Source of the DNA: Lytechinus variegatus
Lineage: Eukaryota; Echinodermata; Echinoidea; Temnopleuroida; Toxopneustidae
Direction of reading: 5' to 3'
Length of the DNA stretch: 64,000 nt
Assembly: GCF_018143015.1 (NCBI RefSeq)
Contig: NC_054740.1
Location: 17,095,190 to 17,159,189 of the forward strand
The number at the start of each line of letters is the position of its first letter. Within the stretch, counting starts at the first letter, position 1. The notes under the pieces are model-generated. The model ran no database searches. It was not told the DNA's origin and saw nothing but the letters and a program-made list of their open reading frames with translations. Made by a program: the position numbers and the translations under genes. Positions 36,046-50,600 of the stretch are shown piece after piece.

Positions 36046-36505
36046 TCATCATCATCTGTTACCTTGAAGTTACCTTAAAGTTACCTTGATGGCCACATCT
36101 CACTGTCTTCACGACGAAGGTGTACAGATGAGTGTGGCAGGGTTAAGGAGGCTCTTAGAGCCCATTTAAAAACCCAATTTTGATAATTGTGTCTTAAATT
36201 GCAGGAGTGTTGGTGCCTCAATTGTGGACTGTGGGAGTTTATTCCATTGATTGACAACCCTTTGGCTAAAGAAGTGTTTCCTTTACCTTATATCCAGTCT
36301 AGATCGTTGCTTAGCAAATTTAAGAGAGTGTCCTCTTGTTCTGGCACATTCTACTCTCTTGATATAATTGTCCAGGTTTGATTTGTCCATTTGTGTAATA
36401 ATTCGGTATGTTTGAATGAAGTCTCCCCTTTCTCTCCTTCTTTCTAACGTAGTGAGGTTTAGTCTGGCGAGCCTGTCTTCATAGGGTAGTTCATAAAGTA
36501 CAGTC
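36046..36505 (-). mobile_element. LINE 3' fragment (C-terminus of reverse-transcriptase ORF)
   Basis: Reading the minus strand gives RLARLNLTTLERRRERGDFI and QTYRIITQMDK, then ARTRGHSLKFAKQRSRLDIR, an in-frame TAA, then HFFSQRVVNQWNKLPQSTIE and a second stop after SKLGF. This is the conserved C-terminal tail of CR1/L2-like non-LTR retrotransposon ORF2. The 3' end carries short 'aaggtaacttc' repeats and a (GAT)n-like tail. Everything upstream is missing, so it is a 5'-truncated dead copy in CORO7 intron 1. Confidence 0.85.
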
Positions 36506-38608
36506 CACCAGGTTGGTGTATCATCACACTTTTTAGCTCTTAGAGTTTAAATTTGTCAATTTCACTTTTAGCTCTGGTCTGGGGCATTAATAACGATCTG
36601 CTATCAGGATTATTTTCACAAGGAATAAGCAAGAAATGACATAGATGTTGAGATGGGTATCTGAGCAAAAGTCAATTTGTATTCATATGTTGTGAATCAG
36701 ACACGACCATGGCCATGCAGCCAATAAGTCTGAATAAAATATTCTTTTACTTTAGACCTATTATATGATCAAAGAAGATAAATATCTCTGAAACTGGAGA
36801 AGTTAATGAATTACCGGTAGGTGTTGTAAGGATCTCAAGGTCAGCAAAAGAAAAGAGATTCATTACATTGACAGAATCAATTCATAGTTCACACTTAATG
36901 TTTATTTTTCATGCTTAATATTTTTTTTGTACATCATAGTGTTAGCCTTTGGTGATCATGACCTTATTTTTAAGGTTTGATCCAATAACAGAGAAAAGGT
37001 AGTATGTTATCCATACATACTGTGCCCACTTTTATTAACTCTTTGTGCACTGGGCCATGAACCTATCTGTGCTGAATTATTTTCAGGAAGGGATCAGGAG
37101 CTGTTAATGAAATGGACTTACTTAATTCAACTCGCTATAACTTTTTACTGCAACATTTTGAGGCGAAATATTTCACAGCAAGAGAATATCACAAGCTTTC
37201 TGACTGTATATTTATTTGAAAATAATGATCAGAAATTTGGTAAATAATGCCTAATTTCACACATATGTAGTATTATTATTCTGGTGTACAATGGATTGTT
37301 TGTTATGGCGTGAAATGCGAAGTTCGCTCAGCACTGAGTGTACATTGGTGCAAAGTACACTTGGAAAGAGTTAAAAGATCAGAAGGGAAATACATGTTGG
37401 ATTGCTAAAGTCACTGATGTTCAGTAGTTAACAATTATCATCTTAACTTACCAATATCTACTGTCTAAATATTTCTGATTCATGAAATTTTATAGCCTGA
37501 CTTATAAATCTCAGAATGGTTAATTTTCAAGATTTTGATTCATTGTCAGGAGAAGAGAAAGTATTTCTCAAAAACTCATGTGAAGTGAAAGATACAATCT
37601 AAGATTTGATAATTTATATTTCTTTCGAAATGAAAAACTTGGAGTCAAATTGTACATGTACATGAAACAGTAGGGTTTTGAAGAACCCAAGTTCTTCAGA
37701 AAATTGATACATTTAACAGAATAATACTGAGAGCGGGAATTTTATCTAATTAATGCCTGAAAGTGAAAGGTGTATTACAAGTTGACAGAGTTATACATGT
37801 ACATGAAGCACAATTAACAAGACAGATTCTAGTCTACAATGTATATCCAAAGTCTACATGCTGTAATGCCCTGACCCATTCTCACACTGATTGAAAAGTG
37901 TCTCATATTAACAGCAGATACATCATAATTATATAAATCCATCATAATACAACATCATTATGAATAATTGAACTACGATAATATTCAAGAATTATAACTT
38001 TGGGCTTATAATGATGATGATAATAATGGTTATTTTATTATTCACTTGTATATAATATATATATGCGCTATGTATCACATCGCACAAAAGTATCACATCA
38101 CTTACAATTGTCAGACATAGAATATAAATATAAATCATAATTAACAACAAAAATATATGAAACTGTGTACATTAATGCTAAAATAATTGGATTTCTAGCA
38201 ACAACTCATTAAAATTTGCGCTGGCACTTCTAAAGCACCCTCACACAACTAAATCATTACACTCTCTGCTTCTGACATCATACATGTATGAAACGAAATA
38301 TGGCAAACACAAATTTTCTTGAAGAATCATTTAGTGAAAGATGATTTGATGGTCTCTCTGCTTTTGCAAGATTTGAATATTAGAATGATAGACCAATATA
38401 ATTCTTATTTTGAACCTGTGCCAACGGTTTAGGCAGGCTCTAAAAATAAATGGAGCACTGAAAGAATAGTACTGTCAATTTGTAGAGTTGAGTTTTCAAA
38501 ATTCTGATAATTTATGGCTTAACTGAGTTTAGAGATAGTAATGTTCTTTATCTCTGAGTGGAGTCTCTGCCAAGTGCCAACAACACTGATCTGTATCCTT
38601 TTATACAG
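36506..38608. other. Remainder of CORO7 intron 1
   Basis: AT-rich intron without recognised genes or clear element borders. Ends in the acceptor TTATACAG at 38608. Confidence 0.5.
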
Positions 38609-38629
38609 GTTTGATACTCCACTCTCAGG

Positions 38630-41600
38630 ATGAGTCGCTTCAAGGTTTCTAAGTTCAAGAATGCATTCTGTGTTAATCCAAAGAGAGAGGTAAGAAACTT
38701 GTATTTATCTAAATTAGTTTCTTATACTTGTGGTGGTGGTGGTGGTAATGATGATGATGATAAGTATACTGATAATAATGATGATGATAACAATGATGAT
38801 AATAGTAATAGTAATAATAGTTTGATAACAACAGAATTTTGATATGATGTTCATATACATGTACCGGTAATATGATGATGGTAGTGATAATTATGAGGCA
38901 GCGTAATAAGCCAGGGTTTATAATACAGCATTATTATGATACACTTAGAATGACTCCAACATTTATGTCTTGTTGTGCGAGGCAAAGCAAGTATATTATT
39001 ATTGTCTATTGATTATAACAATTACCAGTGAATTGATATTAGTGAAAGATATAATAATTATTTCAATGTCAATGATGATAATAGTGAGGTGAAAAAAAAT
39101 GAAAATGCATCAAATCAGTCTCTTTCTGTTGTTTCTTTTTCTCTTGTTTAATGTTTTTTTTCTTCTTATCTATATCCTGCTTTGTAATATTAATTTCTCT
39201 TCTGTCTCTGCCTCCCTGTCTCCCGTCCATTTCTCTCTCTCTCTCAATCTGATTCTCTTTCCAATTAGACTTGGATAAGTGATGTTCGTGTTGGATCCCC
39301 TTCATCATGTGGGAATCACATCAAAGCAAGCGGGGCATACATGGCATACAATGCTGACTCACCAAGTAAGTCTATAAATGAGGAACAGAAAAGGGAGGAG
39401 GGGGGGGGGGAGAAAATAAACCATAAATAATTTAACGAAGAATGAAATTGTGCAATAAATCTATTAAATATGTATAACATTTTGTAATTTTAAAGGACTC
39501 ATCAAGATTCACTTAAATTTATGATTTTGCGAACATTAAGAGTAATTGTGCGTTTGTGGCTTTTCTATTTTGTTTTGATATTCTAACCCTATCTTTGTAG
39601 GTGGAGGCGTTTTAGGACTCTTGGATGTGAATACTGTTGGTCGTCAATCACAGAACTTGTACCTGCACCATGCCCATTCGTCCCTCGTCACAGATCTAGA
39701 TTTCTCTCCTTTCAATGATTATCTCCTAGCAACATGCTCACAAGACAAAACGGTAGGACTATTTTTATTTTGTTCATCTTTTATCCATGAACATTGCAGT
39801 CGAATTTGTATGCACCTCGTCTTCAAGGTTTAGGAGTACAAATTGGATATCATAATTTGCTAGATTATGAAAATACAGTATTAGGGAGTTGATACATGTA
39901 TGTTCTGATACAATATTGATCGAATACAAATATATTTATTGCTCTAGTATTACTTGATAGTTCCCTTTTCTACAAGGAAACAATTTCATATTTACCAAAT
40001 GTATGGTCTGTACCATTAAAAACGAAATATTGAAACTCTGTAACCCTTTTTTAATGTGATTTTATTTCCTCATTTGTATGTATACAGATCAAAATATGGG
40101 ATCTTCCAGAGGGAGGGTTTGCAGATGGTGTATCAGGTCCTGTGTGTTCATTCCAAGGTGGAGAGCGCAGAGTAGAGAATGTGTTGTTCCACCCTACAGC
40201 CAGTGATCTATTGACTGCTTCAGTGTTTACAACAGTAAAGATGTACGATTTAACTTGTGAACAGGAAGCATTAGGTAAGAAATAAAAACCTGTAATTCTG
40301 TTACCCTTTTGTGAAAAATAAAGGGGGGGGGGGATACTTGGCATGCATGAAGTTTGTCTCATTTTGTTTCCATTGATTGCTCTCATTGACTTTATTGTCC
40401 TCTTGCCAAAAGTATATTCCATAAATACTTTATGACTCATTGTGTTCCTGCCCCATATAGCTAACTAACAAAAGACTGTTATGACAATTTTAAAACTGCC
40501 TCATGATGATATTGGATTTGATTGATTGGATTCTGAGGAACCAAATACCAAAAATACAAAATAATCTGACCAAAAGTCAGTTCCATACTTACATAGCCCA
40601 GCCAAATACATGTAAGTCAAATAAATATCTAACAATTTTTATGAGCTAAATCATTGTACATGTATCTGGTGTGTATGACTGCATCGTAGTGCTTTGGTTT
40701 GATTGCTATGATTAATATCATATTTTTGTATTCCAGAAAAAAAGAGTCTTTACCATGCATGCATTCCCCTTATACATATCTGTAATAGATACAAATGTTT
40801 GACATATATAGCTCAACTTTGTCACCATACATAAATTGTGTGTTGTGGAAGTGTGCATCCTAAATGTATTATTGAAATATCTTTGAATTGATTCATAACC
40901 TTTGTTGTCCTCATGCCAAGCATCTGTTCATTAGATAGTCAATGACTCACATTGTACATGGCCTGTATCACCATACACTCATTAGTAATTGATGTCACAC
41001 TGTGTTGTTGCATTTGCTCACAGTTTCCCTAATTAATCATTTCCTCAATATTACATTCTGTATACAGAACCAGAGATTGTGATCCCGTTGTTGTTGTGGG
41101 TGGGGGGGGGGGGGGTTAAGAGGGGTGACTATATTCTAATTTCATCCCATGAAAATTCACAAGAGTCTCTAAGTGATGAATTTATCAAACATGTATGTGA
41201 TGGTGAAGAGAACTTTGTATAGAGTGTAAATAGAATTATTCAGGAAGGAAGTTTGTGCTCCAGGTGAAGCAATTGTTGCAGTTGATCAAATTGTATACTT
41301 GGGCTATGTTATGTCTCATAGATACCTGATCATGTGTTTTAAGTCAGTGGAGTAATAAATGAAATTTTTCGCAAGGGACAGCATTATCTTAATCATCGAA
41401 GAGCATGTAAGAAGATATAATATGCATTTTCAAAATAATGTATTCATGAGTACATAAATGATAAATCAATATCTCTTCTTCAGTCTTGGAGAGGAGGAGA
41501 TGGTGGGTACGTAAAAAAATTATAGTAAAAACAGTACATGTACATCATGAAATTATACATTCTGACATTAGGGCACATTCTTTGGTATGTTCCCTTGTAA

Positions 41601-44600
41601 TGATTAACATTTGAATATTATCAGCACACATAGTTATTGTTTTCAAATTTGTTTTCTTATCATTCTGTATATTATTTATAATTCATATATTTTCAATCCT
41701 ATTTGAATATTTCTTTTTGTAAACAGCACTTTGTGCAAAGTGCTTTATGAATATCAATTATTACTATTATTATTATTGACAGCTGTTGAGGTATCAGAGG
41801 ACCAACTTCAAGGTATCAGTTGGAAGCTTGATGGGACCCTCCTAGCAACTACCTCCAAAGATAAGAAGATTAGAATAGTGGATCCAAGAGCCAACAGTGT
41901 TTCATTAGTAAGTCATAGGGGGGGGGGGGGGGGAGCATGCAAGTCAGTATGCGTGAAAGAAAGAGAGAAGAAAGGGAGGAAGAGCTGTGTGTGAGAGGGT
42001 GTGGAGTTGTACATGTAGATGTGAGATTGAGAAAGAGAGACAGATAATTAGAGAAAGGTTTCAGCAAGGAAAAGAGAGGTGAGGAAAGAAAAGGAAGAAG
42101 GGAGTTTATGAGCGAGTTTACATTGTATATATATTTTTTGTGTGTATAGTGAGAGAAAGAAAAAAGAAAGAGGGAGAGGGGGGGAGATGAGACAGACAGT
42201 CAGAGAAATTGAGAAACTTGAAGAAGGGGAGAAGTACTCCCTAAGCAATATTTGAAATCTTAGCTTCATTTCAGAAGTGCTTCTAGATACTTACATGAAG
42301 TACCATACATACATGTTTTCCTCCACTACAGTAGGATATGATTAATTTGCTTTTAATTGTTTGAGTATCAGTAATAAGACACTTAATCATTGAACTCATA
42401 GAATAAATATCCTGAACAGTACTGAATATTTGATAGTTTCACTGTTGTGCATCACATTGATATGTGTATTGTTTGGGTGATTAGAGACATGTGTACTTGG
42501 CAGTCATTTTTTCCAGGACTAAACTTTTCCAGTTAATGTAACTTATTGTAAACATTTAGGTCAAACAGGAAGTGCCTAAGCTTTGTAGTCTAGAACTTTT
42601 AGGTATTGTTGATTAGACATTAGGAATAGATATTGTTATCTCATTACCTCTCATTCTGCCAAAAACATATTTTGCTACTTTTTATATCAATTCGATGACA
42701 CCTCATTTGCTCCAGTCTTTATATCTCAGAGGGCATATGGTTAGAGTTAGGTTTTGTAAAAGAATTCTGGTTCAGAATAATTGATGCCTTTATATCATTT
42801 CAATCAATACTTTATATCTGGTGGCTAATCTTTAATGTAAATATTACCATCCTAAAGAGATGCCTTGCTCGTGAACCTGCACTCAATTTATCACTTGATA
42901 ATGAGCTAAATAGGCTTTGGAAAAATGCTTGTATTTTATGATTTCAGATTTCAGTTTGGCTGATTAAAAGTTGTCATTGTGCATGAAGAGACCATGTACA
43001 TACATTTTAATTAATTTTCTAGTAAAGCACTTTTTTTTCCTGGGACTATATTAATAGTTTCTATTGTTGTGTATTCAATAGACAACTTTTTAAATTAATG
43101 GCTCAGATTCCCCATAAATGATCTTTTAGTTTAGAGTTTTGATTGATTTCCAGTTTCGATCTGTTACCAACAATTAGAACTATCCATTAATTCAGATTAT
43201 TAAAGTTAAGATGTACAGTCTGTGTATTAGTATATATCTAGGCCTGCATATATATATTCCTGGGCCCATATTAATGAAACCTGAATTAGTCTAGTGATCA
43301 CCTAGTCACAAAGGCAACAGTACACAAAGAAATGTGTACTAGGTTTATTGAGGTTTTAAGAATATGGGACCTACTCTTTACTGGAACTCAATGTCAAATT
43401 TAGAGCTTAATCAGTTTGAAATAGATGAATAGTTCTCTCTTGTACCTTCCCATATTATCTCTTCCTAATGATCACAAGTATTCAACCAAAATTCATATAT
43501 TCTGTATCTGTGTTAGTTATTTTACCATGGTTTTAACAGTTCACATACATGCTGTTCTTAGTTCCTGAATGTGTATTCCTTCTTTTACTTCTCAGGAAAC
43601 GAATGGACATGACAACATTCGTGATTCCCGTGTATGCTGGCTTGGGGATAGAGATTACATTCTATCTACTGGCTTTAACAATGTAAGTTTGCCCCTCTCC
43701 ATGTCCCCCTCCTCTTCTACTCCTCCCTCCCCACCCATTCCCCTGGTTATCCCCTTCAGCCCCTATCCCCTTTCCTACTCCTCACTTCTACCACTTCCCT
43801 AAAGAATCTTAGAAATAATGAGAAATTTTTAAAATGAATTTGACATGTCATCATTTTGCTTCATGTGAATTGAAGTTTCATTATTTCAAATCCTAAACAA
43901 TTCATCTTATGATCAGTTGCAACTGTTTAGTGCATGGCTTGTCATACACATAGAACTCATATTGAACATAAGATTGATTTTTGTCTCACCTGCATAGCAG
44001 AGTGAGACAATACAAGTAGCTTCTGCTTTTCCAACAGCGGCGGAGTCTACATCAAATCTTAACCAAAGGTTAAGTTTTGGAAATGACAGCATAACTAGTA
44101 CAAACCTAGTTCATGAAACTTGGACATCAAGTATAACTGAACATCCTGTTCGAGTTTCAGGTTACATGACCAAGGTCAAAGGTCATTTAGGGTCAATGAA
44201 CTTAGACCATGTTGGGGGAGTCAATATCAAAATCTTAACCTATGGTCAAGTTTTTGGAATGTCATCATAACTTAGAAAGTATATTGACTTTGTTCATGAA
44301 ACTTGGCCATAAGCGTAATAATAATTACTGAACATCCTATGTGAGTTTCAAGTCACATGACCAAGGTAAAAGGTTATTGAGGGTCAATGGACTTTGGTCA
44401 AGTAGGGGGTATTTGTTGAATTACCATTATAACTTAGAAAATATATGGACCTACCTCATGAAACTTGGCCATAAGGGTAATCAAATATTACTGAACATCC
44501 GGCCTTTGACCAAGTCAAAGGTCATTAAGGTTAATGAACTTTGGCCATGGGAGGTAATTATTGAATTGCTACCACAACTTTCACAGATTATGGATATAGT

Positions 44601-47600
44601 TTATGAATTGTGGACATAGGGGTAATCAAGAATCAGTGACAAGTTTTAGGTCACATGATCAAGGTCAAATGTCATTTAGGGTCAATGAACATAGTATTTT
44701 ATTTTATAGTTTTTTTCAAAGTCAGCACTGCTGCTATATTGAATTGCATAATGCAGGTGAGACTGCCAGAGGCGCTCGACTTTTTATCTGTAAGAAGAGC
44801 AATAATTAGATTCTATATCATATGATTGTTATCTGTCCTTGAATTGTCTATTTTAGTTGTTTTTCCTTAAATATTGAATTATCTATATTTAAAATTCTTT
44901 GCAAATACCACTTGAAGACCAATTTTCTTGTTTTCCTTAACCCTATCTAGGCCGGGGGGGGGCCTCCAAGGCCCCCCCTCAACGAATTGCGCGATATTTT
45001 TGCCGTGCGAAATTTTTTGACCGCGCCGCTCGCTGACTTTTTACTTTCAAGTCTTGCGCAACTTTTGAGACCAATTTTGCGTCACCCGGGTATGTGGTTC
45101 CGAAATTACGCAACATTATGTAAGTGCATGTCAGACCGAAAATTGCTCAAAAACGTGTTTTCGTGTACAAAGTCAATACAAATTGTGTTTTCAACCAAAA
45201 TTCATAAATGTATGATTATTTTTAGTTTTTCTGGTCTAAATGTATTCATTTTATGCTTTTATGATCACAGAAGAGCCCCAACAAATTTCATTGAAAAAAC
45301 AATGAAAAACAAAAGGTCAAAAAAACAAAGAAATACATAAGAAATTGCAAAAAACAATATAATACATAAGAAAATGATTTGATATCACAATTTGTTTCAT
45401 GTACACTTGCTAAGGACACCACAAAGAGTTTCTATACCAAAATTAGTACATTTGGAGCTTTATTTAGGGAGTAAGAGGGAAAAGTATGATTTCGCATACT
45501 AATTACGCATAAATTAGCATAATCACTTAATAGCGATTAGCATGAAATATATTACTTGTAGATTATGTCCCTGGCAACCCGCGTGCCAATTTTCGGCGCA
45601 ATCGTGCGGTCGAAGGCCGAGAACTTAGGGGGGCCTGGGAGCCCCCCCCCGGCCATAGAAACTCCCAAAATACCCCGGCCTAGATAGGGTTAAGTAGGTT
45701 TTATTGACAAATTTCTTTATATATCTGTTATTGAGTGTTTTGGGGTATTTTTTTTTCCAGTGTAGAGGAAGGGAAGTAAAGATTTATGATACCCGTAACT
45801 TTGGATTGTCCTGTGCCTCTATGGATATGGGAACAGCAACAGGGTAAGATCCTTTCTTCTTAACCATCCCCACACTTCTCCATAATCCTCCTGTACACCC
45901 ATATTTCTTCTGTGTTCGGTGACCATGTTTACAAATGCAAGATGGTTTGTTTGGTCTCTACACACGTTTGGACAGAAATTTGATTTCCATCGACAGGTTC
46001 TACAACATTTTCAGAATATACATGTAATCGCCAAACATACAAGCTATTTATGATGTAGGTGTAGATGATTTGGCAATGCTGACGTAGCAAAATGTCATCA
46101 AAGGAGTGTTTCATGAAACACTTTGTCTGATGTTTAATTTGACAAGTGCTGTTTTATCTGACAGTTACTATCGTAGCACTGCTTGTCAGCCAATCAAAAT
46201 CAAAGAAAGTTGTCAGAAATGTTGATGAAACTCTCCCCAGATCCATTCATCAACTGATCTCTTCTGTTTCTCTTTACCATTCTTCTGGTTTAATATGATC
46301 AAGTGAATAGGGCATTGCTTAACTGATTGATACTATTACTTTACCACAAAGATAAAGAACTTTGGGGTATACTCTTTCTTGTTTCTAACTGTTGTTGTCT
46401 GGAGGTTGTATTAATTGACTTATTGTAGATTTGATTGTTGTTTTTATATTTGATTGACTATGTTGTATATTTTTTTATGTAAGGGGAATCACTATTTTGC
46501 AAGCTATAGGCTTTTATTTTGATTTCACAGCAACATTTTATTAATTACAACTGCTTCATATTTTATGAAATAAATAAGTAAAATGAATTTAATTAATCGG
46601 TTACACAAACCAATCAAAGATGTAAATCATTGAAGAAGTTAAGGATATGTAGTACGTACTTCATATCTCATGGATTATCATATAATTTTTTTTCTCACTT
46701 ATTTAATCCAGAACCCTGATGCCAATGTATGACCCAGATACGCAACTCGTCTTTCTGGCTGGCAAGGTAACATAAATCACTTCATCTTGTTTAAACTCAC
46801 TTGGATTCTGCTTGCGATGTATATAGTTTGATTTTACATTTGATATTCTCAATCTTTAATGATTATTTTGCAAAAAATGAAACATACTCTGAGTGGCTTT
46901 AAGTGTACAGGTACAGTAGCATATTCAACAATTATATAAAATGAAGATATAGCATATGAATTAGTTCCTTGTACCTAATTTCTTCTTTGTCATTTTGAAT
47001 TAAGAAAATGTGAATATTTTGTAAAAAAAATAAAATACATTCTCTGAAATCAGTAGTCCATAGATGGACATTACATAAATTTTGTGTTAAATAAAGCAAG
47101 GAATATGTTCAGGATAACTGAATGTTGTCTGTAGCAATGTGTTTGTATTTGATATGATTATTGTACAGCTGTGTTCATAAATAACTCACTCAATTATTAT
47201 TTTTGCTTTATTTTTTTGCAGGGCGATCAGAGGGTAGGAATTTTTGAATATCTTGAAGGACAATCAAGAATCTCTGAATGTAAGAAAATACTTTGAGTGT
47301 TTTTGTTCAACCATTTTGATATAAAAACCGTTGCATGTTGCTTCAACCTTTTATGTGCAATTTTGGTATTTAAACAATGTGAGGTTCATTTGGTACGTGT
47401 TACTAACATACTCACTATCAAGAAGTTTCATTTTTGCATTGTAACTCATGATTTGTTTTCAATTTGTTCTCATGGTAATGATGATTACCAAAATGAGAAA
47501 TATGTCTCATTTTTAAGAAAGCCTGTTTGATATTCTAGCTAAATTTTTTGAGGTAATTGATATCATGTACAATGCTTTTCAGCATCAATTCAAGTCATAT

Positions 47601-50600
47601 ATTGTCATAATTCATTTAAAAGCATATATCTTGTCAGAATGGGTTATTTGCCATTCGTAACAATTTGAATCTTAACCAATGATTGCATTTAGGTTCTGTA
47701 TACAGCAGTGATCAGCAGCAGAAGGGAATATGTCTGGTTCCTAAGAAAATCTTAGATGTGATGTCTTGTGAGGTTGGACGGCTTCTCCAGCTCACCAAGC
47801 AAGGCATCATTCCTATCAAAGTTGAAGTACCTCGAACGGTAAGTGCTCTCTTGAAGTTAGTTTTAAATGTAGAAAGTCATCTGAGTTAGTAAGACTAGTA
47901 CCATTAAGTGAATTTGTAAGTTATTTCAATTCAGTTGGTGTAGTAGTTAAGCCTAAATACCCTTTTGAATGCCAATTCTGATTTTGATAAGCTCTCATAA
48001 TCTTTTATTGAGATTTGTGTATGTTAAGTTAATTAAGACGGAAGTAAATTCTATAAGCTATTCTTTCCTCTATGAGTTGATGTAAAGAAAACTGATGGAA
48101 GGTTTAGGGAATACCTCAGGGAAGCTGTGTGAATTCATACCAGCATGTGCAGATTTAAAATCAAACAGAACTCTTCATTTTACATGGGATAAGTTGTATG
48201 CAAAAGTTCATAGGGAAGAATATAATCCAAAACATATGTTGAACAATCTTTCTCAAAGTTCCTCTTGTCAGTACTCATCTGGGTCAAGTGCTGTACGATT
48301 GTTTAGATTTTGCCCATTTTCTTGACAGAGTCATAGGAACTTTTACCCAGAACTTTTCCCAGAGACAGCAGGAGATGAGCCAGCTCTGTCATCCACTCAA
48401 TGGCTTCAAGGAAAGAATGAACAAGTAAGTCAATAATAATGATAGCAATAGTAGTATACCTGCTTATAAAGTGCACTACAAATAATGGATCATAGACTTC
48501 ATTCTCATTACCGCCCTAAAACTAGTTTAGTAGAAACTAATTAAGTGAAAACTAGCTTAACGTGTCGTGAGAACAGTCAAAGCGATCTTGAAAGCAATCT
48601 TCCAAACCAGTTCAGAAAACCACCTCATGATGTAGCTTTGCCTTGTTAAACTGGTTAGAGTGTTAGTGAGCACGCTACTCCACACACTGTGTAGAATTTC
48701 TATGCTGTCGCTTGAATTTTGGGTGAAACATGTCACCCCCACTGAGAGCGTTCACATAGCAACAAGGCCCCTTTTCAGTCCTCAAATTGGCATCCATTTT
48801 CATATGTTTCCTCTTTAAATGATTTGGTGAAAAAAATTGTGATTACATGATTGAAATTAATTATATTTGCCAAAGAAGAAAAATTGTTATTTTACTTATT
48901 TCAGTAATGATGTACTACCATTATATTGTAAATATGTAATATTGTAGATTGTAAATTTGTCTCCTGCTTATAATGCCTTACTTTTAAGATCAAAAGGGTC
49001 ACCAAAATGCCACATTACCGCTAAGTGAGAATTGGAGAGAGCATCAACATTGTAATGCTTTGTATCTAATACTGACTGTCACATAAAAGGAAAAAAACAT
49101 AATTGTAAATTTCACCTAATGGAGAGTGTCCTGGTTTGTCCAATGCACTGCAACTGTAAATGATTATTATCTCTAAGAATGATCTTAAATATGAAATATT
49201 GGTATATTCTTTGACTGTCCAAGGTTGCCAAAATTAGCCTTGATCCAGCCAAGAGGAAGGACAAGAAACCAAGTAAACCAGCCAATCAGCAATCAGCTGT
49301 GCCTCCTTCATCCAATCAGATACAAGCAGGGGGAGATGCTCCATCAACACAGAAACAGGTGTGATGACATATATATATAAATATGAAATTGTTTTTTGTT
49401 CCGTCTTTCTGTATTGCATCTAAATTTTCATAATTTTCTTTCCTTTCCACTTTTTCACCTCTTTTCTATCTCTTCCACTTTTGTCAAATCTCTGCCAGTC
49501 TTTCTGTCTCTTTTTCCATCTTTTCTTCTTAGTCTGACTAGGTTTCATGGTGAAGTTTTGATTTAATACTATAGAGAAGTGTTTGAAATGTGTGATAGGA
49601 TTATCTCTATTATTGGTTTGTGGGCTATTTTGTATTGCAATACCAAGTATTAACTATATCTTTATTTTTCTATAAATGAATATATTGCACTTTATGATTA
49701 CTTTCCTACACCTGAGTGTAAGCATTTTGGAATTAGTTACTAAAATTGCTCTTTCTGGACTCTTTCATGACTGATAAAAATAAACATTTAATGGTGACTA
49801 CATTAACATTTAAAAACCAGTGCCCTAATTCACAAAGACAGTATTGTTTCACTTATGGAAAACCATGAATGTCATAAATCATTATCTAGAACATTTTATG
49901 ATCAAGGATATTGCTGTAAAGAGATGATGCACTCTAGAACATAGTTGAAGTGGTAATGTGCTCATTTTCTGCTTACAAATGGACAATGTGTATTCCTGTA
50001 AGATTGTAAATTACAGGATGAATGGCTTGTTGAGATTGATTTGCTTAATTTTTGAACCCATCAATCTACTTTTCCATAGAATGCCAAAGCAAGTTTGTCA
50101 CAGTCACCAGCTACACAATCACTACAAGCCTTTACCAGTTCACCATCCACAGCAACAGCATCATCAGTTTCAGCAGTGTCCTCTACAGCGAATGCCTCCA
50201 GTGCACCTTCAGACTCAGCAACCAACAACACATCACCTAAGAAGAAATTCACCATGGCACAGACATCAAAGTTCAGACATTTACAGGTAAGTAGCAGCAT
50301 CTTTATTGTTTTGTCAGAGATGTGATCTTGATCAATGATTGTTGTGAGGTAATGATCCTACAAATTAGTTTGAATGTATTCCTTTTTGTAAAGTGTTTTT
50401 AAATGACTCATTCCATTCACCAGCTATTAGAACAATTAGAATGCACTTTTAAACTATTCAAATCATTTTTGTAATGTAATGTTTGATCTCTCTTAATTTG
50501 TTTAAATTTCTTCTAGAGTAAAAATTCAGCCTAAGTGTAATTTGTTATCATTTGTATTATCATCTCAATTATCATTATAATTATCATCAGCATCAGCATC

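Noticed and set aside
44341-44809. Plus-strand open frames with repeated MSFRSHDQGQ-like peptides
   Set aside because: They are translations of the tandem 'gaccaaggtcaaaggtcat' units of the GTCTC element and recur at 63146 for the same reason.
50061-50300. Minus-strand frame rich in Val/Ala/Asp
   Set aside because: It is the antisense of the Ser/Thr/Ala-rich CORO7 linker exon (50080-50286), which is supported by splice sites and homology.
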